From Canis aureus (Eukaryota > Chordata > Mammalia > Carnivora > Canidae), in NCBI RefSeq assembly GCF_053574225.1, contig NC_135615.1, forward strand, positions 53,877,520 through 53,941,519: a stretch of 64,000 nucleotides of DNA. The letters run 5' to 3'. Positions within the stretch are counted from its first letter, which is position 1; each line of letters opens with the position of its first letter. The position numbers and the translations under genes were made by a program. The notes beneath the pieces were generated by a model. It was not told where the DNA came from and made no database searches. It saw nothing but the letters and a program-made list of their open reading frames with translations. Positions 35,955-47,224 of the stretch are shown piece by piece.

Positions 35955-36110
35955 AGACTGGATGTCTGGCCAGGTTCTTAAACCCCTTCTAAGCTCCAGC
36001 CTCCTCTTCTGTAAAAGGGAATCCTGATAGTACCGACCTCAAAGGCCTTTTGTGAAATTCAATAAAGCCGAATGTCTTAGTATTTGAAAATTAGTAGCAT
36101 GAAGACTCAC
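35955..36110 (+). mobile_element. MIR, sense
   Basis: Core 'ccaggttcttaaacccctt' (35970-35988) then 'cctcctcttctgtaaaaggg' (36001-36020) and 'ttgtgaaattcaataaa' is MIR in sense. The head is missing. Confidence 0.65.
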
Positions 36111-36115
36111 AAATA

Positions 36116-36300
36116 CTAACATTACTGGCTCATAGTTACTGGGGGTACTAAGTGGTCCGCATGTGTTAACCCATGTATTTCTCCTAATAGTCCTGTGAAA
36201 GAAGGGAGGTTCAGCTCATTGCCCCCGGTTGTGTATCGAGTAAGTGGTGAGCCAGGATGTACAGCCGGATGTGGCTTCAGCATTCTTGTCCTAACATAGG
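36116..36300 (-). mobile_element. MIR, antisense
   Basis: 'catgtgttaacccatgtatt' (36160-36179), 'cctaatagtcctgtgaaaga' (36183-36202), 'gtaagtggtgagccaggatg' (36240-36259) is a reversed MIR. It lies tail to tail with the sense MIR just upstream. Confidence 0.68.
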
Positions 36301-37150
36301 GCTGTGGTGATGAAGGGATTAGGGCTCATGTAGGCGCAGAGAGGAAAGGGGGGGGGGACAGAAGACCATCTCCCAGGATAGGTTTACTTCCTATAACTCG
36401 ATAATCCATAAGTGTGAAGAATCAATTAAAATGACCTCTGGAATGGATGAACATTAATTATGTGGGCCAGTCTCCTTCCTGGTTATTCTTCTGTGGGTCC
36501 ATTACGTGTTCATGACTCTCATGGATGCATCTTTAGTCCCTTCTGTTCTCTGCCTGAAGGCTTTGCCTAAGTGAGCATTAAATCCATATTTCTATCTTCA
36601 AAATATTTCCATCTGCCTACTAGTTATATTGCCTTTCATCTCCTCTCCTCAGGTGTACCCTTCCCTCCTGCTCATTCCTCTAACAAAGGCCTGGATATCT
36701 TTGTGAGCACCCAACAGAGCCCACCTAAGGTCCCTTTCAGCAGTGGAGGAACATCGCCCCTCTTGTAGATCTTCACCAGCCCTAAAATGTTTTGGCCACG
36801 TGGCAGGAGGGAAATGGTATTTCACTTCTTCAATTGGCATCTCCCTGACTGCTAACAAGGTCAGAACCCGTCTGTCAGTTGGGTACATTTCCCTCTATGT
36901 GGAACCTGTCCTTCAGATCTACAGAGTGCTGGTCTTAATTTTAGGAGACTTTTTGGTATTTTAGGGAAATGAAGATACTATTTCACAAATACTTTTGTTT
37001 ATTAGAGATCTTGAGGTAACCATATAACAAAGACATTTCCCAGTGTATTTTAACATTTGCTTCTGCCTTTGCCTACAAGGTATTTTAAAATTTTATGTGT
37101 CCAGGTAAGGACTTCTCTTACTGAAACAGCATTTTTATCTCTTCAAAGGT
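36301..37150. other. Unique sequence, no gene seen
   Basis: Contains a G10 run near 36348. No gene or repeat recognised. Confidence 0.45.
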
Positions 37151-37151
37151 T

Positions 37152-37330
37152 GGGATGCCTGGGTGGCTCAGTGGTTGAGCGTCTGCCTTTGGCTCAGGGT
37201 GTGATCCCTGGGTCTTGGGATCGAGTTCTGCATCAAGCTCCCCTTGGGGATCCTGCTTCTCCTTCTGCCTGTGTCTCTGCCTCTCTCTGTGTGTCTCTCA
37301 TGGATAAATAAAGAAAATCTTTTAAAAAAG
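37152..37330 (+). mobile_element. SINEC, sense
   Basis: Head gggatgcctgggtggctcag (37152-37171), GATCGAGTTCTG box B, short CT/GT block, TGGATAAATAAAG and A tail. No clear duplication seen. Confidence 0.93.
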
Positions 37331-37391
37331 CTGTTTCCAACTCAACACTACATAAGTATAATCTCCCAAATTTTCTGGTAATATTTTAATG

Positions 37392-37532
37392 CTTATTTAT
37401 TTATTTACTTTTACGTAGGCTCCACACCCAGTGTGGAGGCCAGTGCAGGGCTTGAACTCACCACCCTGAGATCAAGACCTGAGCTGAAATCAAGAGTCAG
37501 ATGCTTAACTAACTGAGCCACTCAGGCACCCC
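37392..37532 (-). mobile_element. Older SINEC subtype, antisense
   Basis: It has the 'ctccacacccagtgtgga' side (37420-37437), 'ccaccctgagatcaagacct' (37461-37480) and 'ctgagccactcaggcacccc' head (37513-37532). It lacks the (GA)n block. Confidence 0.88.
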
Positions 37533-37649
37533 TTTATTATTTTATTTTTTAAATTTAGACACATAATCTGATTTTTATATGTTGTATGTTGTAGTTATCC
37601 CATTTTTTTCCTTCGAGATATTTCAGCGTATTCATTGTTACTTTTGCCA

Positions 37650-37850
37650 TGAATTAAAATGTCATCGTTGCCATATAGTAAGTTCCTGTGAGTACTTGGA
37701 TCTATTTTCTCCTCCCTGCTTGGTTCCATTATCACATACCTCTTTGGGTGCTATTATCGTAATTGTACATGTTTAAAAATACTAAGTTTTTATGTCTGGC
37801 AGGGCAGGTACCCCTGAGATATTTAGTTGCCTTTGTCTGTTTCCCACCAG
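37650..37850 (-). mobile_element. Weak L1-like fragment, antisense
   Basis: 'cttggttccattatcac' and the following 'gctattatcgtaattgtaca' region recall the antisense L1 ORF2 'ctgttccattgatctat...' block, but strongly diverged. Confidence 0.35.
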
Positions 37851-37994
37851 AACCAGTGTCCTGTGGACACACCTTCCGAGTGTGTTCTTGGTGTGAGCAT
37901 GAGCAGAGGATGCTGTTCTTTTGCCTTATCCCCAGAATGGGACAAAATGACCAAAAACTATAGTAATTTAGGAGGCCATATTGCGTTGTTGTTC

Positions 37995-38255
37995 AGTGGC
38001 TGAACCCTGGAGTCAGATTGCCCAAGTTTGCATCCCTCCACCAGTACCCAGTAGCTCTGCTCTTGGACAAGCCACTGCCTTACCTAATCTCGATGCCCTT
38101 TATTTTATTATAGAAAGGGAGTGCATCAGAGTACTCAACTACCTAGGCTTGTAGTTAAGATCAACGATGGGTTAGTACACATAAAAGCCCTGAGCACAGT
38201 ACCCCGTGAGTAGTAAGTGCGCCACCAGAGTTAAGTGTTGCCATTGATTATTCTG
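37995..38255 (+). mobile_element. MIR, sense, near full length
   Basis: 'gtggctgaaccctggagtca' (37996-38015), 'gctcttggacaagccactgc' (38058-38077), 'aagccctgagcacagtaccc' (38184-38203), then 'gtagtaagtgcgccacc' follow the MIR order from head to tail. Confidence 0.72.
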
Positions 38256-38620
38256 CTATTCATTATGCCAGGCCCTAGGGATGCAACAGGGAAGCAGGTG
38301 AGGCCCCTGCTTTCATGGCTCTTCCATAAACCAAGTAGATAAACAAGATAAATGCAGATTGTGAAAGTGCTATGGAGAAAATATATGGCCATGTGCTAGT
38401 GACTGAGAAAATGCCTCTCTGGGGAGGTGACACTGAAGCTGCAATTCCATAAAAGAGCAGTCAACAGAAAGAGAGCCCTCAGAAGAGGGAAAGCAGGTGC
38501 AAAGTCCCTGAAGCAAAAAAAGAGCTCACTGCGTTCAAGAGACAAAATGAAAGCTGGAGAGGCTTGAGGATAGTTAACAGGGGTGTTGGCCAAGCTGGAG
38601 GCAGGCTTGCCTCCTCCTGG
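38256..38620 (-). mobile_element. L2, antisense
   Basis: 'ccaggccctagggatgcaac' (38269-38288), 'gaaagtgctatggagaaaat' (38361-38380) and 'aggtgcaaagtccctgaagc' (38494-38513) are reversed L2 3' UTR and decayed C-terminal coding sequence. Confidence 0.75.
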
Positions 38621-40000
38621 TGAGTGGAGAAAGGCAACAGCCATCTCCCACAACTCTGTTTTAATCCACTGGTTTACATGGGGCCTGAGGAGCATCTTGG
38701 AATTGAAGCCTGTTCACTGTTGGGAGTCAGGCATCAGATGTGTTAGGTAGATGGAGGTGGCCTTAACAATGGAAGAACATTTTAAAATGTGAGCCCAAAC
38801 CGGAAATGAGCCTGAGCACCACTGCAGGAGAGGGAAGGTTCCAGGTTAATGATAAAGGACACCATAAGTCATCTTGACCTAGGCATCCTTATGTTGTACT
38901 TGCTCACCTGAAAGAAAGGTAGGTGTGCCCACTGAAGATGCATAGCACTAAACACCATGACGTATTGGGATCCAAACATCCCTCCTGGGTACCCTGCCCC
39001 AGCACCACACTAAGCTTAGAACTGGAGTGTCTCCATCACACATTGCGAGAGCAGTGGCAAGAACTCCAGCCCTAAGGCATAGCCACCATCTTTCAGTTTC
39101 AGCACATTGGGCACCACTGATTTTGCTCTGTGGAAGTATTGTCACAGTAATACAGTTATAAAAATAGAGTTTTAACTTCAGAGACTGCAGCGCACTGGTT
39201 TGGCTGGCCAGCATTTGAAGGAAATGGCAAAGTCTGATTTAGGCACAAATTAGTGTGTCCCCATGGATTCCTTGGATGTGTTTAGAGAGGGGCCTATTAG
39301 ACCAGTCTTGTCAGTGAACAGATGGGAGTTTGGAATGACCCTACACACTTGTATATTGCTGTGAGAGTGGTCACATTTCTGAGACAACTTAAATTTATCT
39401 GTATTTCATAGTTGAACTGAGAATAATTATGGATACATGAAAACCATCAGGCCATCTTGTTTTCCTTGGAAAACAAGAGATTTTTTTCAATCTCACCTTC
39501 AGTTTGTCTCCCTACTAGTCTTCCTAGAAAGTGATCATGAGAAAAGATATTTTTAAAAATAGACCAGAAGCATAGGAGCTGCAATCTCAGTGTTTTATCT
39601 GAGTTAATGGGACAGCCTACCCAATACTCTATAGAATGCTCTGCTTCCAGTAGAAGCCCTCCCAACCCTCCACCCAACTCCTACACTTGGCTTGTGATAC
39701 CAAATCTAAGATGAATTTAACATAGCTGGCATGGCATAAAGATATATTTTATTGCGAAAACGACTTTTCTGGTGTCCTTTACCAATTCCCTTTGATCCCC
39801 AGACCTCACCAGTTATGCTTTCCCTTGTATACAGGCACACATACCAATGATTATTTGATTTTTAAGAGTTGACAACTGCTTAGTTCATCTTGGCCAAGTA
39901 ATGTTTGCTGAATAAATGGATTTGTTTCACATTCTACACTGTTTACAAATCTCTCTCATTTTTTTTTTTTGACCTTTTCAAATGCCAGGTAAGACTGGAA
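38621..40000. other. Unique sequence with a short L2 tail
   Basis: No gene recognised. A short sense L2-type end (gtttgctgaataaatgga, 39904-39921) lies inside. A minus-strand open frame of 88 codons (38948-39214) resembles nothing I know. Confidence 0.45.
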
Positions 40001-40004
40001 GACA

Positions 40005-40115
40005 AAGAAGTATTATTTTTATTTAACTGATGAGTAAAACTCACCTTAGAAAGGGTAAGGGATACACTCACAATCTTGATAACAGGAAGTGAAAGAGAAC
40101 TCAGATCCACATTTT
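40005..40115 (-). mobile_element. MIR fragment, antisense
   Basis: 'tttatttaactgatgagtaa' (40018-40037) followed by a degraded ggtaaggg and 'gaactcagatcc' recalls reversed MIR 'cccattttacagatgaggaaac'. Confidence 0.45.
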
Positions 40116-40753
40116 CTGCTGTAGAATTCCCTATTTTTTTCCATAGAGTTCAGACATTTGTCATCTACCCATGAAAATGCTCACCATCATCTGCTGAAAC
40201 CTCCAAGCTTCTCCTCATACCTTTCACAAACATTTATATTTTATACTCAACTTGTCATCCTGCTTCTCTCCAGACATGACCATGGTGCTGACCAGTAGAC
40301 CTGACACAACAAGAAGAGCCCAGAGCTGGAAATCAGGAGAGCCGGGCTTTTCTACAGGGCCTTTACAGATGCCGAAAATAAAGTAAAGCAGTGTTGTTTC
40401 TCCTAGAGGATCTTACGGTCTAATCTTCTCATTGTTTGAGGACCTAATGAAGCAAATGTGCTCGAGTGGCCTGAAGTACTGGCCAGTTGGGTGATGGCCC
40501 CCCCAGAGGTAGACAGCAGTCTGGGGGAGCCATACCACTCTCTGAGTATGCTTCCTCATCTGCGGATGCCTTGGGTCCTAAATTGAAATGAAATCAGTAA
40601 ATTTGCAATTGTTTTCTATATTTTCTCACTGCCTCCCCTTCTGCTCCTGGTTTGGTCTTTTTCCAGTCTGTAGACCCTTCATGGCTACAGAAAGACAAAC
40701 TTTCTGTGAATTCCTGGATCCCCCTTCAATGCCTGTGTGGACCCTACAGATTT

Positions 40754-40930
40754 TTTTTTTTTTTTAAGATTTTATCTACTTATTCATGGGAGACTGAAAG
40801 AGAGAGAGACACAGGCAGAAGGAGAAGCAGGCTCCTCGCAGGGAGCCCGATGTGGGACTTGATCCCGGACCCTGGGATCACGCCCTGGGCCAGAGGCAGA
40901 CGCTCCACTGCTGAGCCGTCCAGCCATCCA
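40754..40930 (-). mobile_element. SINEC, full length
   Basis: Antisense copy flanked by a 16-bp duplication with one change (tggaccctacagattt, 40738-40753; tggaccctacaaattt, 40931-40946). Box B side GATCCCGGACCC is slightly shortened. Confidence 0.96.
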
Positions 40931-40946
40931 TGGACCCTACAAATTT

Positions 40947-42535
40947 CAATGCTGAAGGAAAGTAGCAAAAGCCGTGGAGACGTGTTAAATATTGCACTCC
41001 CACCTAAGGCCTTTTCTTTTTAAAAATTTTCAACAGGGATTGAATGTACATTTAGAATGTCACTGGACAAGAGCTTTTCTCTTTCTCTGTAGGTTTCTGC
41101 CAGAACTTCAGGCAATGAGAAGGCAGGTCATTGCCAGGTTTGTGTGGTAGATTTGGGGGGAAGTGGGAAAGGGGAAGAAAGGCCAAGCCTTATAAGGTGT
41201 GATTTAATTTTTAAAATGCTTATGCTGCTCTTTATAAGAATATCCACTTAACTGGATTTCTTTCTTGCTGACAAAAGAGGCAATTGTTGTATATAAAATA
41301 AATCTGATTAAAACTCTTTCTCTGTTCCTTTCAAGGTAAAGGATGCAGACCCCAGGAACAGAACACATTTGGATTCCTAGTGTGTGCAAATGATTGTTTA
41401 TGGGATGTCTGGTGCCAAGACCCACAGAAGGCTCTTGGATTGCCCTGTAAAAGTAGAGGGAATGGAAAGCTTTTCCTTAGGCATAAAAAGTTTATTTTCT
41501 TTCTCATTCTCCTTCACAGTGGTAGCTATTACTTTGTAATTTTCTTGGCATTTTGTTGGCAGCCCAAAATGACAGAAATAATATCCCTTGCGTACAGGGT
41601 GCAGTTCTGATTCATTTCGTTTAGCTCAAGTCACCACATAGAATAAAGGCAGCAGCTGCTAGGCCTTATGCATAGGTCTACACTGGAGCAAGTTCCTTTA
41701 AGCAAGTTCTTAATCAGAAGGCAGAGCAAATTCAAACCCTTTCCTCTTCTGTATCCCAGCAGGGTTTTTTAGAACACAGCAAATGGCAAGAAATGAATAC
41801 AGTTTTAGTAATTATCATTGCCATCTCTTCTCTTCAGCATCCAACTGGGTAAACAACCTCTTCCAGCCCAGTCGAGCACCATTTCATATAATCCTATCTG
41901 CATGGTGTTATCTGGATGTTGGAAGAAGGTGAGTCATAAACACAGGGCAAAGTATCAGGCCTGACATAACCAGGTGTTTGAGAATGGGTGCAGTCTCCGG
42001 GATGTGGGTCAGGTGTGAGGAGCCACCAGGGGCCAGGGACCATTAAGTCAACGGATTAGTCAAAGAACGAAGTCAGAAATCCGGGCAGGCACACGGAGGT
42101 CCGGGTGTATGTGGACGCTGGTCCACAAGAGAAGTGGGGTGCTTCAAACAAGGAGGCGCAGATGCTAAGAGATAAGGTGGTTCAGGCTGCCGGATGTCTG
42201 AGTAGGTGGGACAAATCAGGGCACCTGCAGTGGCCAGAAGAGCACAACAAAGCCACTGTGAGAGCAGCTTGGCTTCTGTATCAGAGGCCACCTCTCTGCC
42301 AAAGGACGTTGATACACTGCTTCTGTTAAGCAAGGGAACAATAGCCTCGTGCAGCCTGCCTTGGAGCCTTCACGTGCAGACAAGCAGATTGGACCAGTGA
42401 TGCCGAATATGGCCTTGGCTGGGAAAACACCTTCCTGAAAATACAAAGCAGGAATTCATGCCCCCTTAAAGCAGTTAATAAGTAATGAAATTCTGGAGAA
42501 GCCTAAACACTACTGTGCCACGACTGGCTTTCTAA
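40947..42535. other. Unique sequence holding an exon-like segment
   Basis: No mobile element recognised. A well-bordered exon-like segment lies at 41838-41928. A CTCF-like CCACCAGGGGCCAG occurs at 42022-42035. Open frames up to 86 codons are unlike known families. Confidence 0.45.
41838..41928 (+). other. Candidate 91-nt exon
   Basis: It is preceded by a strong pyrimidine tract ending tctcttctcttcag (41824-41837) and followed by AAG|GTGAGTC (41926-41935), a near-ideal donor. Two of three frames are open throughout (starts IQLGKQPLPAQ and SNWVNNLFQPS); neither resembles a protein I know. It could be an exon of a long non-coding RNA, a rare exon of a large gene, or chance. Confidence 0.35.
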
Positions 42536-42539
42536 GGGG

Positions 42540-42640
42540 CCAGATTTACAGCTAAGCAAACCAGGACCCAGGTGAATGCACTGATTTACCCAAGGAGGCA
42601 GAGCCCAGGACGGAATATAAGGCTTCACACCTGCTGTAAT
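42540..42640 (-). mobile_element. MIR fragment, antisense
   Basis: 'tttacagctaagcaaaccag' (42545-42564), a degraded 'tgatttacccaaggaggcag' and 'agcccaggacggaat' resemble reversed MIR. Confidence 0.5.
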
Positions 42641-43160
42641 GTTATCCCACGTGGCACAATGTAAGACTTGAGCCAGGCTAGGTTGATCCTGTTAACCCAG
42701 AATCCTTTAGGATCTATGTCTGAAGGAGAATCCATCTGTGGCAGAGTTTTTGGTCTATCTGTAAAGGGCTTATTTTTCCCTTGAGGGGAAGTCAGGGTAG
42801 GAGATGCTGGTCATCACCAATGCCCTCATTCCTACAGGCCTAAGCACCTTGTAAGGCACTCCCAGGCCCAGTATGAAGTCCAGCCAACCGGAAACTCCAG
42901 ACTTATGCTCAAGACAGCTTGAGCTCCAGATGTCATGTGTGTGCCAGTATCAGGAAAGTGATGGAAACTGTCCTGGACACAGTCTGTGCTATCTGGACAG
43001 CAGATAGGAATAACAGAAAAAAGTCCCTTAATTGGGCACAGTGATTATGATTTGGCATGATAGGCATTTATAAGCAGCTTAAGAGAGTTAGAGGTAGTTT
43101 GTGGGTGATGTTAAGTGATCAAATAATACTGATAATGATGATCTGGTGATGGTTCTCAGG
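42641..43160. other. Unique sequence, no gene seen
   Basis: No repeat or gene recognised. Confidence 0.4.
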
Positions 43161-43162
43161 GT

Positions 43163-43425
43163 GGCAGTTGTTTTTTAATTTAAAGTGTATTAATGTGTAT
43201 TAGTGTATTAATACACTAACAGATAGTGTATTAATAGTTTCAGGGATAGAATTGAGTGATTCATCAGTTGCATAGAACACCCAATGCTCATTCCATCACC
43301 TCCCTCCGCTCCTTAACGCCCATCGCCCAGTTACCCCATGTCCCCCCCCACACCTCCAGTGACCCTCAGTGTGTTTCCTCTCTTACAGTTTGTCTCGCTC
43401 TCTGATTTCATCCTTTTTTTTTTTT
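43163..43425 (-). mobile_element. Young canine-type L1, 3' end only
   Basis: Antisense 'gattcatcagttgcatagaa' (43258-43277) and 'cacccaatgctcattccatc' (43279-43298), followed by the pyrimidine-rich ccttaacgcccatcgcccag block (43311-43330), are the carnivore L1 3' UTR. It is 5'-truncated to about 260 bp. The left edge carries tandem GTGTATTA units and a perfect 20-bp palindrome instead of a plain poly(T). Confidence 0.8.
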
Positions 43426-43429
43426 CTGC

Positions 43430-44480
43430 TTTTGAGGGTGGTAGATTTAATTAAAGGGAGGAGGAGGAAGAGGAGACTTGCAGAATCTAACTTACACGTA
43501 ATAGGCTAAACAAACTGGAATTCATCTTTGAGATAGGAATGGAGGGCTCCCTGGGAGCAGGGGCCAGGCCTTTTTCCTAACCTTATGCCCAGCATCTTGC
43601 TCCATACATCGCCCTGCATGGATGTCCTATTAACATTAAAGAATCGAATGAACTGGTGCCCATGACCCGTGACTCATGACCATGCCAGGGAGGGTGTACG
43701 ATCAGTGTGAACTGTGTCTCACTGGGTGGCAGAGTCTGTAGCAGGGACTTGAGATACACTGTGGTTTGGCACTGCTCCATCCTTACCTCGCTCACTTTTT
43801 TTGAGGCGAGTGGTTTTTGCCTCATTGATTTTCACTGCTCATCGGGTTCCATTAGCCTATTCATTAGTGATGGCTTCATTCCTTTCCCACATACTCTGTC
43901 TCCTGAATGACATTTCTTTGTGTCATTAGCACGGACCATGATTGTGGGGTATCAACGGAATGTGGCATTTCCAGCAGGGCCTGCTGGCTGGCAAGTACCA
44001 CTCGGCTCTGTCACACTGGTCCCACAGGGAGGAAGCAGCGATTTTAATTACAAAGAACAAAGAGCGCTGGTTGTCACACTGACATTGCAGTTCTAATCTC
44101 TTTCTCTCATTCTTTCTCATGCACACACACACTCTCTTATTCTAGAATGCCCTTATGTTAGTACATTACAAAAACCCCCAACCTGTTTTCTCCTGAATTC
44201 ATTTCCCCCCTGGAATCACACTTGCCCCATCAGCCAAACTTGAGGCCCAGAATCATCTGTAACTCCTTGCTTTGTTCTTCCCCACATCTGGCCAGGCACC
44301 TGGAGCCAGCCAGGCTTCCAGAGAAACAGCGTAGGAACCCTCCCTTGATGTCATTGACCACTGCCGCTGGTCCAGCCCAGCTCCTGTCAGCTTTTCCCTG
44401 GACCTCGTGCCCTGCCTCTTCCCTGGCATCCTTCCCACTCCTCCTCTCTGGGGACAGTGAAGGTACAGAATGGAGAAATG
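43430..44480. other. Unique sequence, no gene seen
   Basis: GA-rich patch at 43457-43480. Short open frames on both strands, none recognised. Confidence 0.45.
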
Positions 44481-44486
44481 ATAGAG

Positions 44487-44695
44487 AGTGAGCATTTTCT
44501 CTGTGTCAGGCACCAATATTGAGGTGACCTCATTTAATCCTCACAAAAACCCAAAGGTGGGTGCTTATAATCATCTCCACTTTATAGGGAAGAGAGCTGA
44601 TGCTAAGAAATTTTAGGTGACGTATACAGTTCACATACTAGGACGTGGCACCCCAAGGACTCAAACCCAGCTTGTCTGACTCTGAAATCCTTGGC
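44487..44695 (-). mobile_element. MIR, antisense
   Basis: 'ctctgtgtcaggcaccaata' (44499-44518), 'cctcatttaatcctcacaaa' (44528-44547), 'gactcaaacccagcttgtct' (44658-44677) give the reversed MIR order. Confidence 0.78.
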
Positions 44696-44717
44696 GTTTT
44701 ATTAGAACCTTGTACCT

Positions 44718-44893
44718 TTCTAGTTACTCAAGGGCGGAGCTTCGGAATCGCCTGGAGGGCTCCTGAAAACACCCCACAGCTCCTGATTCAGTGCATCTGG
44801 GAGGAGACAAGAACTTGATAATCTGCATTTCTAACAAGTTCGTGGATGCTGCTGCCCAGGGACCACACGAGGAGAGTGGTGGCATTGGTTTAG
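44718..44893 (+). mobile_element. MER5A-like hAT-Charlie element
   Basis: 'gaatcgcctggagggctcct' (44745-44764), 'cctgattcagtgcatctggg' (44782-44801), 'aatctgcatttctaacaagt' (44820-44839) and 'gctgctgcccagggaccaca' (44848-44867) follow MER5A from near its start to its end. It is a non-autonomous DNA transposon. Confidence 0.85.
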
Positions 44894-44929
44894 TCCTTCC
44901 TCCTTAGATACAGCAAGCATGGCTCAAAA

Positions 44930-45090
44930 TTGAGATTGGAGGACTGGTTTCAAGCACTGGATCCGCCACTCATTCACCAGCTCTGTGTCTGTGGGCCACG
45001 TGATGGAACCTCAGTGAACCTCACTCTTTTCTATAAAATGGGAATATTCTGTCTAATGTGTGCTGTCACTTCCAGAGTACAATTCAGTAA
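44930..45090 (+). mobile_element. MIR, sense
   Basis: 'ggatccgccactcattcacc' (44960-44979), 'agctctgtgtctgtgggcca' (44980-44999), 'ctataaaatgggaatattct' (45031-45050) are the MIR core. Confidence 0.72.
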
Positions 45091-45433
45091 GTCACGGCTG
45101 TTTAGGGATCTGAAATGACTCCTCTTAGTTTATTTCTGCTTTTTCATTTTTTTTCTCTCCCTCTCAGTGTCTTAGACACTTTGCACTTGACATTCCTCAC
45201 ATCTGAATGTTCTCCATTTCTCTGCACAGCTCCCTCCTCACCACTCGGGTTTCCATTAAGACTGGGCACCTCACAGAGGTTTGGTCTAGAGGAGGGAACC
45301 CCCATGCACATGGGCATTGTTTGTTTGAGAAGAGATTTGTAAGTACTGATCCGATATTTGGAATGATCGTAGATCTATTCAGGTCCCTGTTCTACAAACA
45401 GTTTTCAGTTTGGGCTTTTAAGATAATTATTCA

Positions 45434-45606
45434 GGGCACCTGGTGACTCAGCGGTTGAGCCTCTGCCTTCAGCTCAGGTCGTGACCCTGGGGTCCTAGGA
45501 TCGAGTCCTGTGTCGGGCTCCCTGCATGGAGCCTGCTTCTCCCACTGCCTGTGTCTCTGCCTCTCTTGGTGTCTCTCATGAATAAATAAATACAGTCTTT
45601 CTTTAA
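45434..45606 (+). mobile_element. SINEC inserted into another SINE's target duplication
   Basis: Sense copy with GGATCGAGTCCTGTGTCGGG box B and ATGAATAAATAAATAC tail. It is flanked by a perfect 14-bp duplication aagataattattca (45420-45433 and 45607-45620). The right copy is itself the left duplication of the SINE at 45627, so this is the later event. Confidence 0.95.
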
Positions 45607-45626
45607 AAGATAATTATTCATTTTCC

Positions 45627-45813
45627 TTTTTTAAAAAAGATTTAAGAGAATATGCACACAAGAGCCCGTGTGGGGGGGAGGGGCAGCGGGAGAGGCAGCC
45701 CCCCCCCCCCCCACCTCGCTCAGCAGGGAGCCCGATGTGGTACTTAATCCTGGGATCCCAGGGTCAGGACCTGAGCTGAGAGCAGAGGTCTGACTGAGCC
45801 ACCCAGGAGCCCC
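45627..45813 (-). mobile_element. Older SINEC subtype with C14/G-rich tract
   Basis: Antisense copy with G7 (45673-45679), C14 (45699-45712), 'agcagggagcccgatgtgg' (45722-45740) and GAGCCACCCAGGAGCCCC head. Flanked by a 20-bp duplication with two mismatches (45607-45626 and 45814-45833). Confidence 0.9.
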
Positions 45814-45833
45814 AAGCTAATTCTTCATTTTCC

Positions 45834-47035
45834 TGACTTTTCAAATGTATTGGCAGGCACACATTCACTGGTGTAAGGCTAATCCATGTTTCATTTCCAC
45901 TTGTCAGCCTTAGAGCCCCTTTCACTTCTTTTTCTTTGCACCCGCTCTTTTTTGTCGATGATTCTTGTGAGGTTTATCTACTTAATTAGTTCTTTAAAAA
46001 CCCACTTTCTGGTATGATCTTTGTTTTCTGTTTATTTCCCTGGTTGACTTCATTTCTCGCTTCCTCCCCCAGCGCCCCCAGATGCAGTTGGACTTGCAGA
46101 TCCTTGCTAGTGTTTTTCCATTTCTTTTAAGAGCCTTCCCAGCTGTACGTGTCCCTCGGATTTCACATACCTTACTCTCATGGTGGCTTGTGTCTCACGT
46201 GTCTTTCAGCGTATTTTTGTCCTCTGAGCAACCTAAATCTGCTGGCATTCGGGAGGGCCTCCATTCAGACCCAGCAGAGGATTTTCTCTGGTGTTGGTCA
46301 GGTGCCCGGGGCCTCGACCATCCTGGCTTAGTTTCTCGGTTTTGGGTTTCCCGGCTCGCGCAGGTGGTACACATTTAAACCTCAGCTCCACCCAAGGGCA
46401 GGGCCGTGGCGAGGAATTCTCAGGACAGATCTTTTTTTTTTTTTTTTCTCTTCCTCCTGGATTTGAAGCCGAGACAGAAATCCTCCTTTGGAAGGTAGGC
46501 GGAATGTTTCCTCCCCATCCTTTCACCGGGTAGGGGGTGCTTCAGGGGCCCTGAGTTCTGTGTCTTCTCTCTTCCCATGCCCTTCCTTGCAAAGGCTCCT
46601 CGGTCCTTGTCTCCTCCACCTCCACCTCGTGAAGCAGTTACAACACCGTGGTGGTGGATGGCCTCAGGGAGATTCAGCACTCGTGTTGTTCTAAATAATT
46701 GCTGGCTTTTTATATTTGGTGTCTAGGGGTTTTCCTGACTGTGTTGCTAGTTTTGCTACGCATGCCTCAAGGAAAAAAAAAATCTGGACTCTTCCTAAAT
46801 CGTGCATGTGTGTTGAGGCATATAAAAAAAGGTTATTTTCGACTAGTTTACCTTATCCTTGGAAACTGCATTAACCTCAGTCTCTCTTGAGCACATTATT
46901 ATCTGTTATCTTCTCTGTAGTACTCACCAGTACCTGAATGTATCTTAATTATCCATGTGTTTATTTTTGGTTCCTCCTCTTCCAGGGAAAGGTGAAGAAT
47001 TTCATGACAAGGATTCCCTCTTATCTCATGGTATA
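45834..47035. other. Unique sequence, no gene seen
   Basis: Moderately CpG-bearing at 46060-46400 but not an island. T15 near 46432-46446. Overlapping open frames of 60-98 codons on both strands are not recognisable. Confidence 0.45.
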
Positions 47036-47039
47036 TTTG

Positions 47040-47180
47040 ATTATCTAGAACAGTCCCTGGCATAGAATAAGAGCCAAAACAATGTGTTTTTATGTCAATC
47101 AACACATTGTTATTGACTCTTACTCTGTGCCAGCGACTGTTCTAGATAATCCTAGAATATTCATACACTGGGCTTTGTCC
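47040..47180. mobile_element. L2 3' ends in opposite orientations
   Basis: A sense-type 'cagtccctggcatagaataa' (47051-47070) is followed by an antisense-type 'gactcttactctgtgccagc' (47115-47134). The pair could be two L2/MIR tails meeting, or one MIR with its near-palindromic ends. Confidence 0.5.
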
Positions 47181-47224
47181 TATGCAAACTTTAAAAATAA
47201 CTGTTAAAAATTATTATAAAAAGT

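Noticed and set aside
38948..39214. Possible processed pseudogene (88-codon minus-strand frame)
   Set aside because: No poly(A), no target-site duplication and no protein I recognise.
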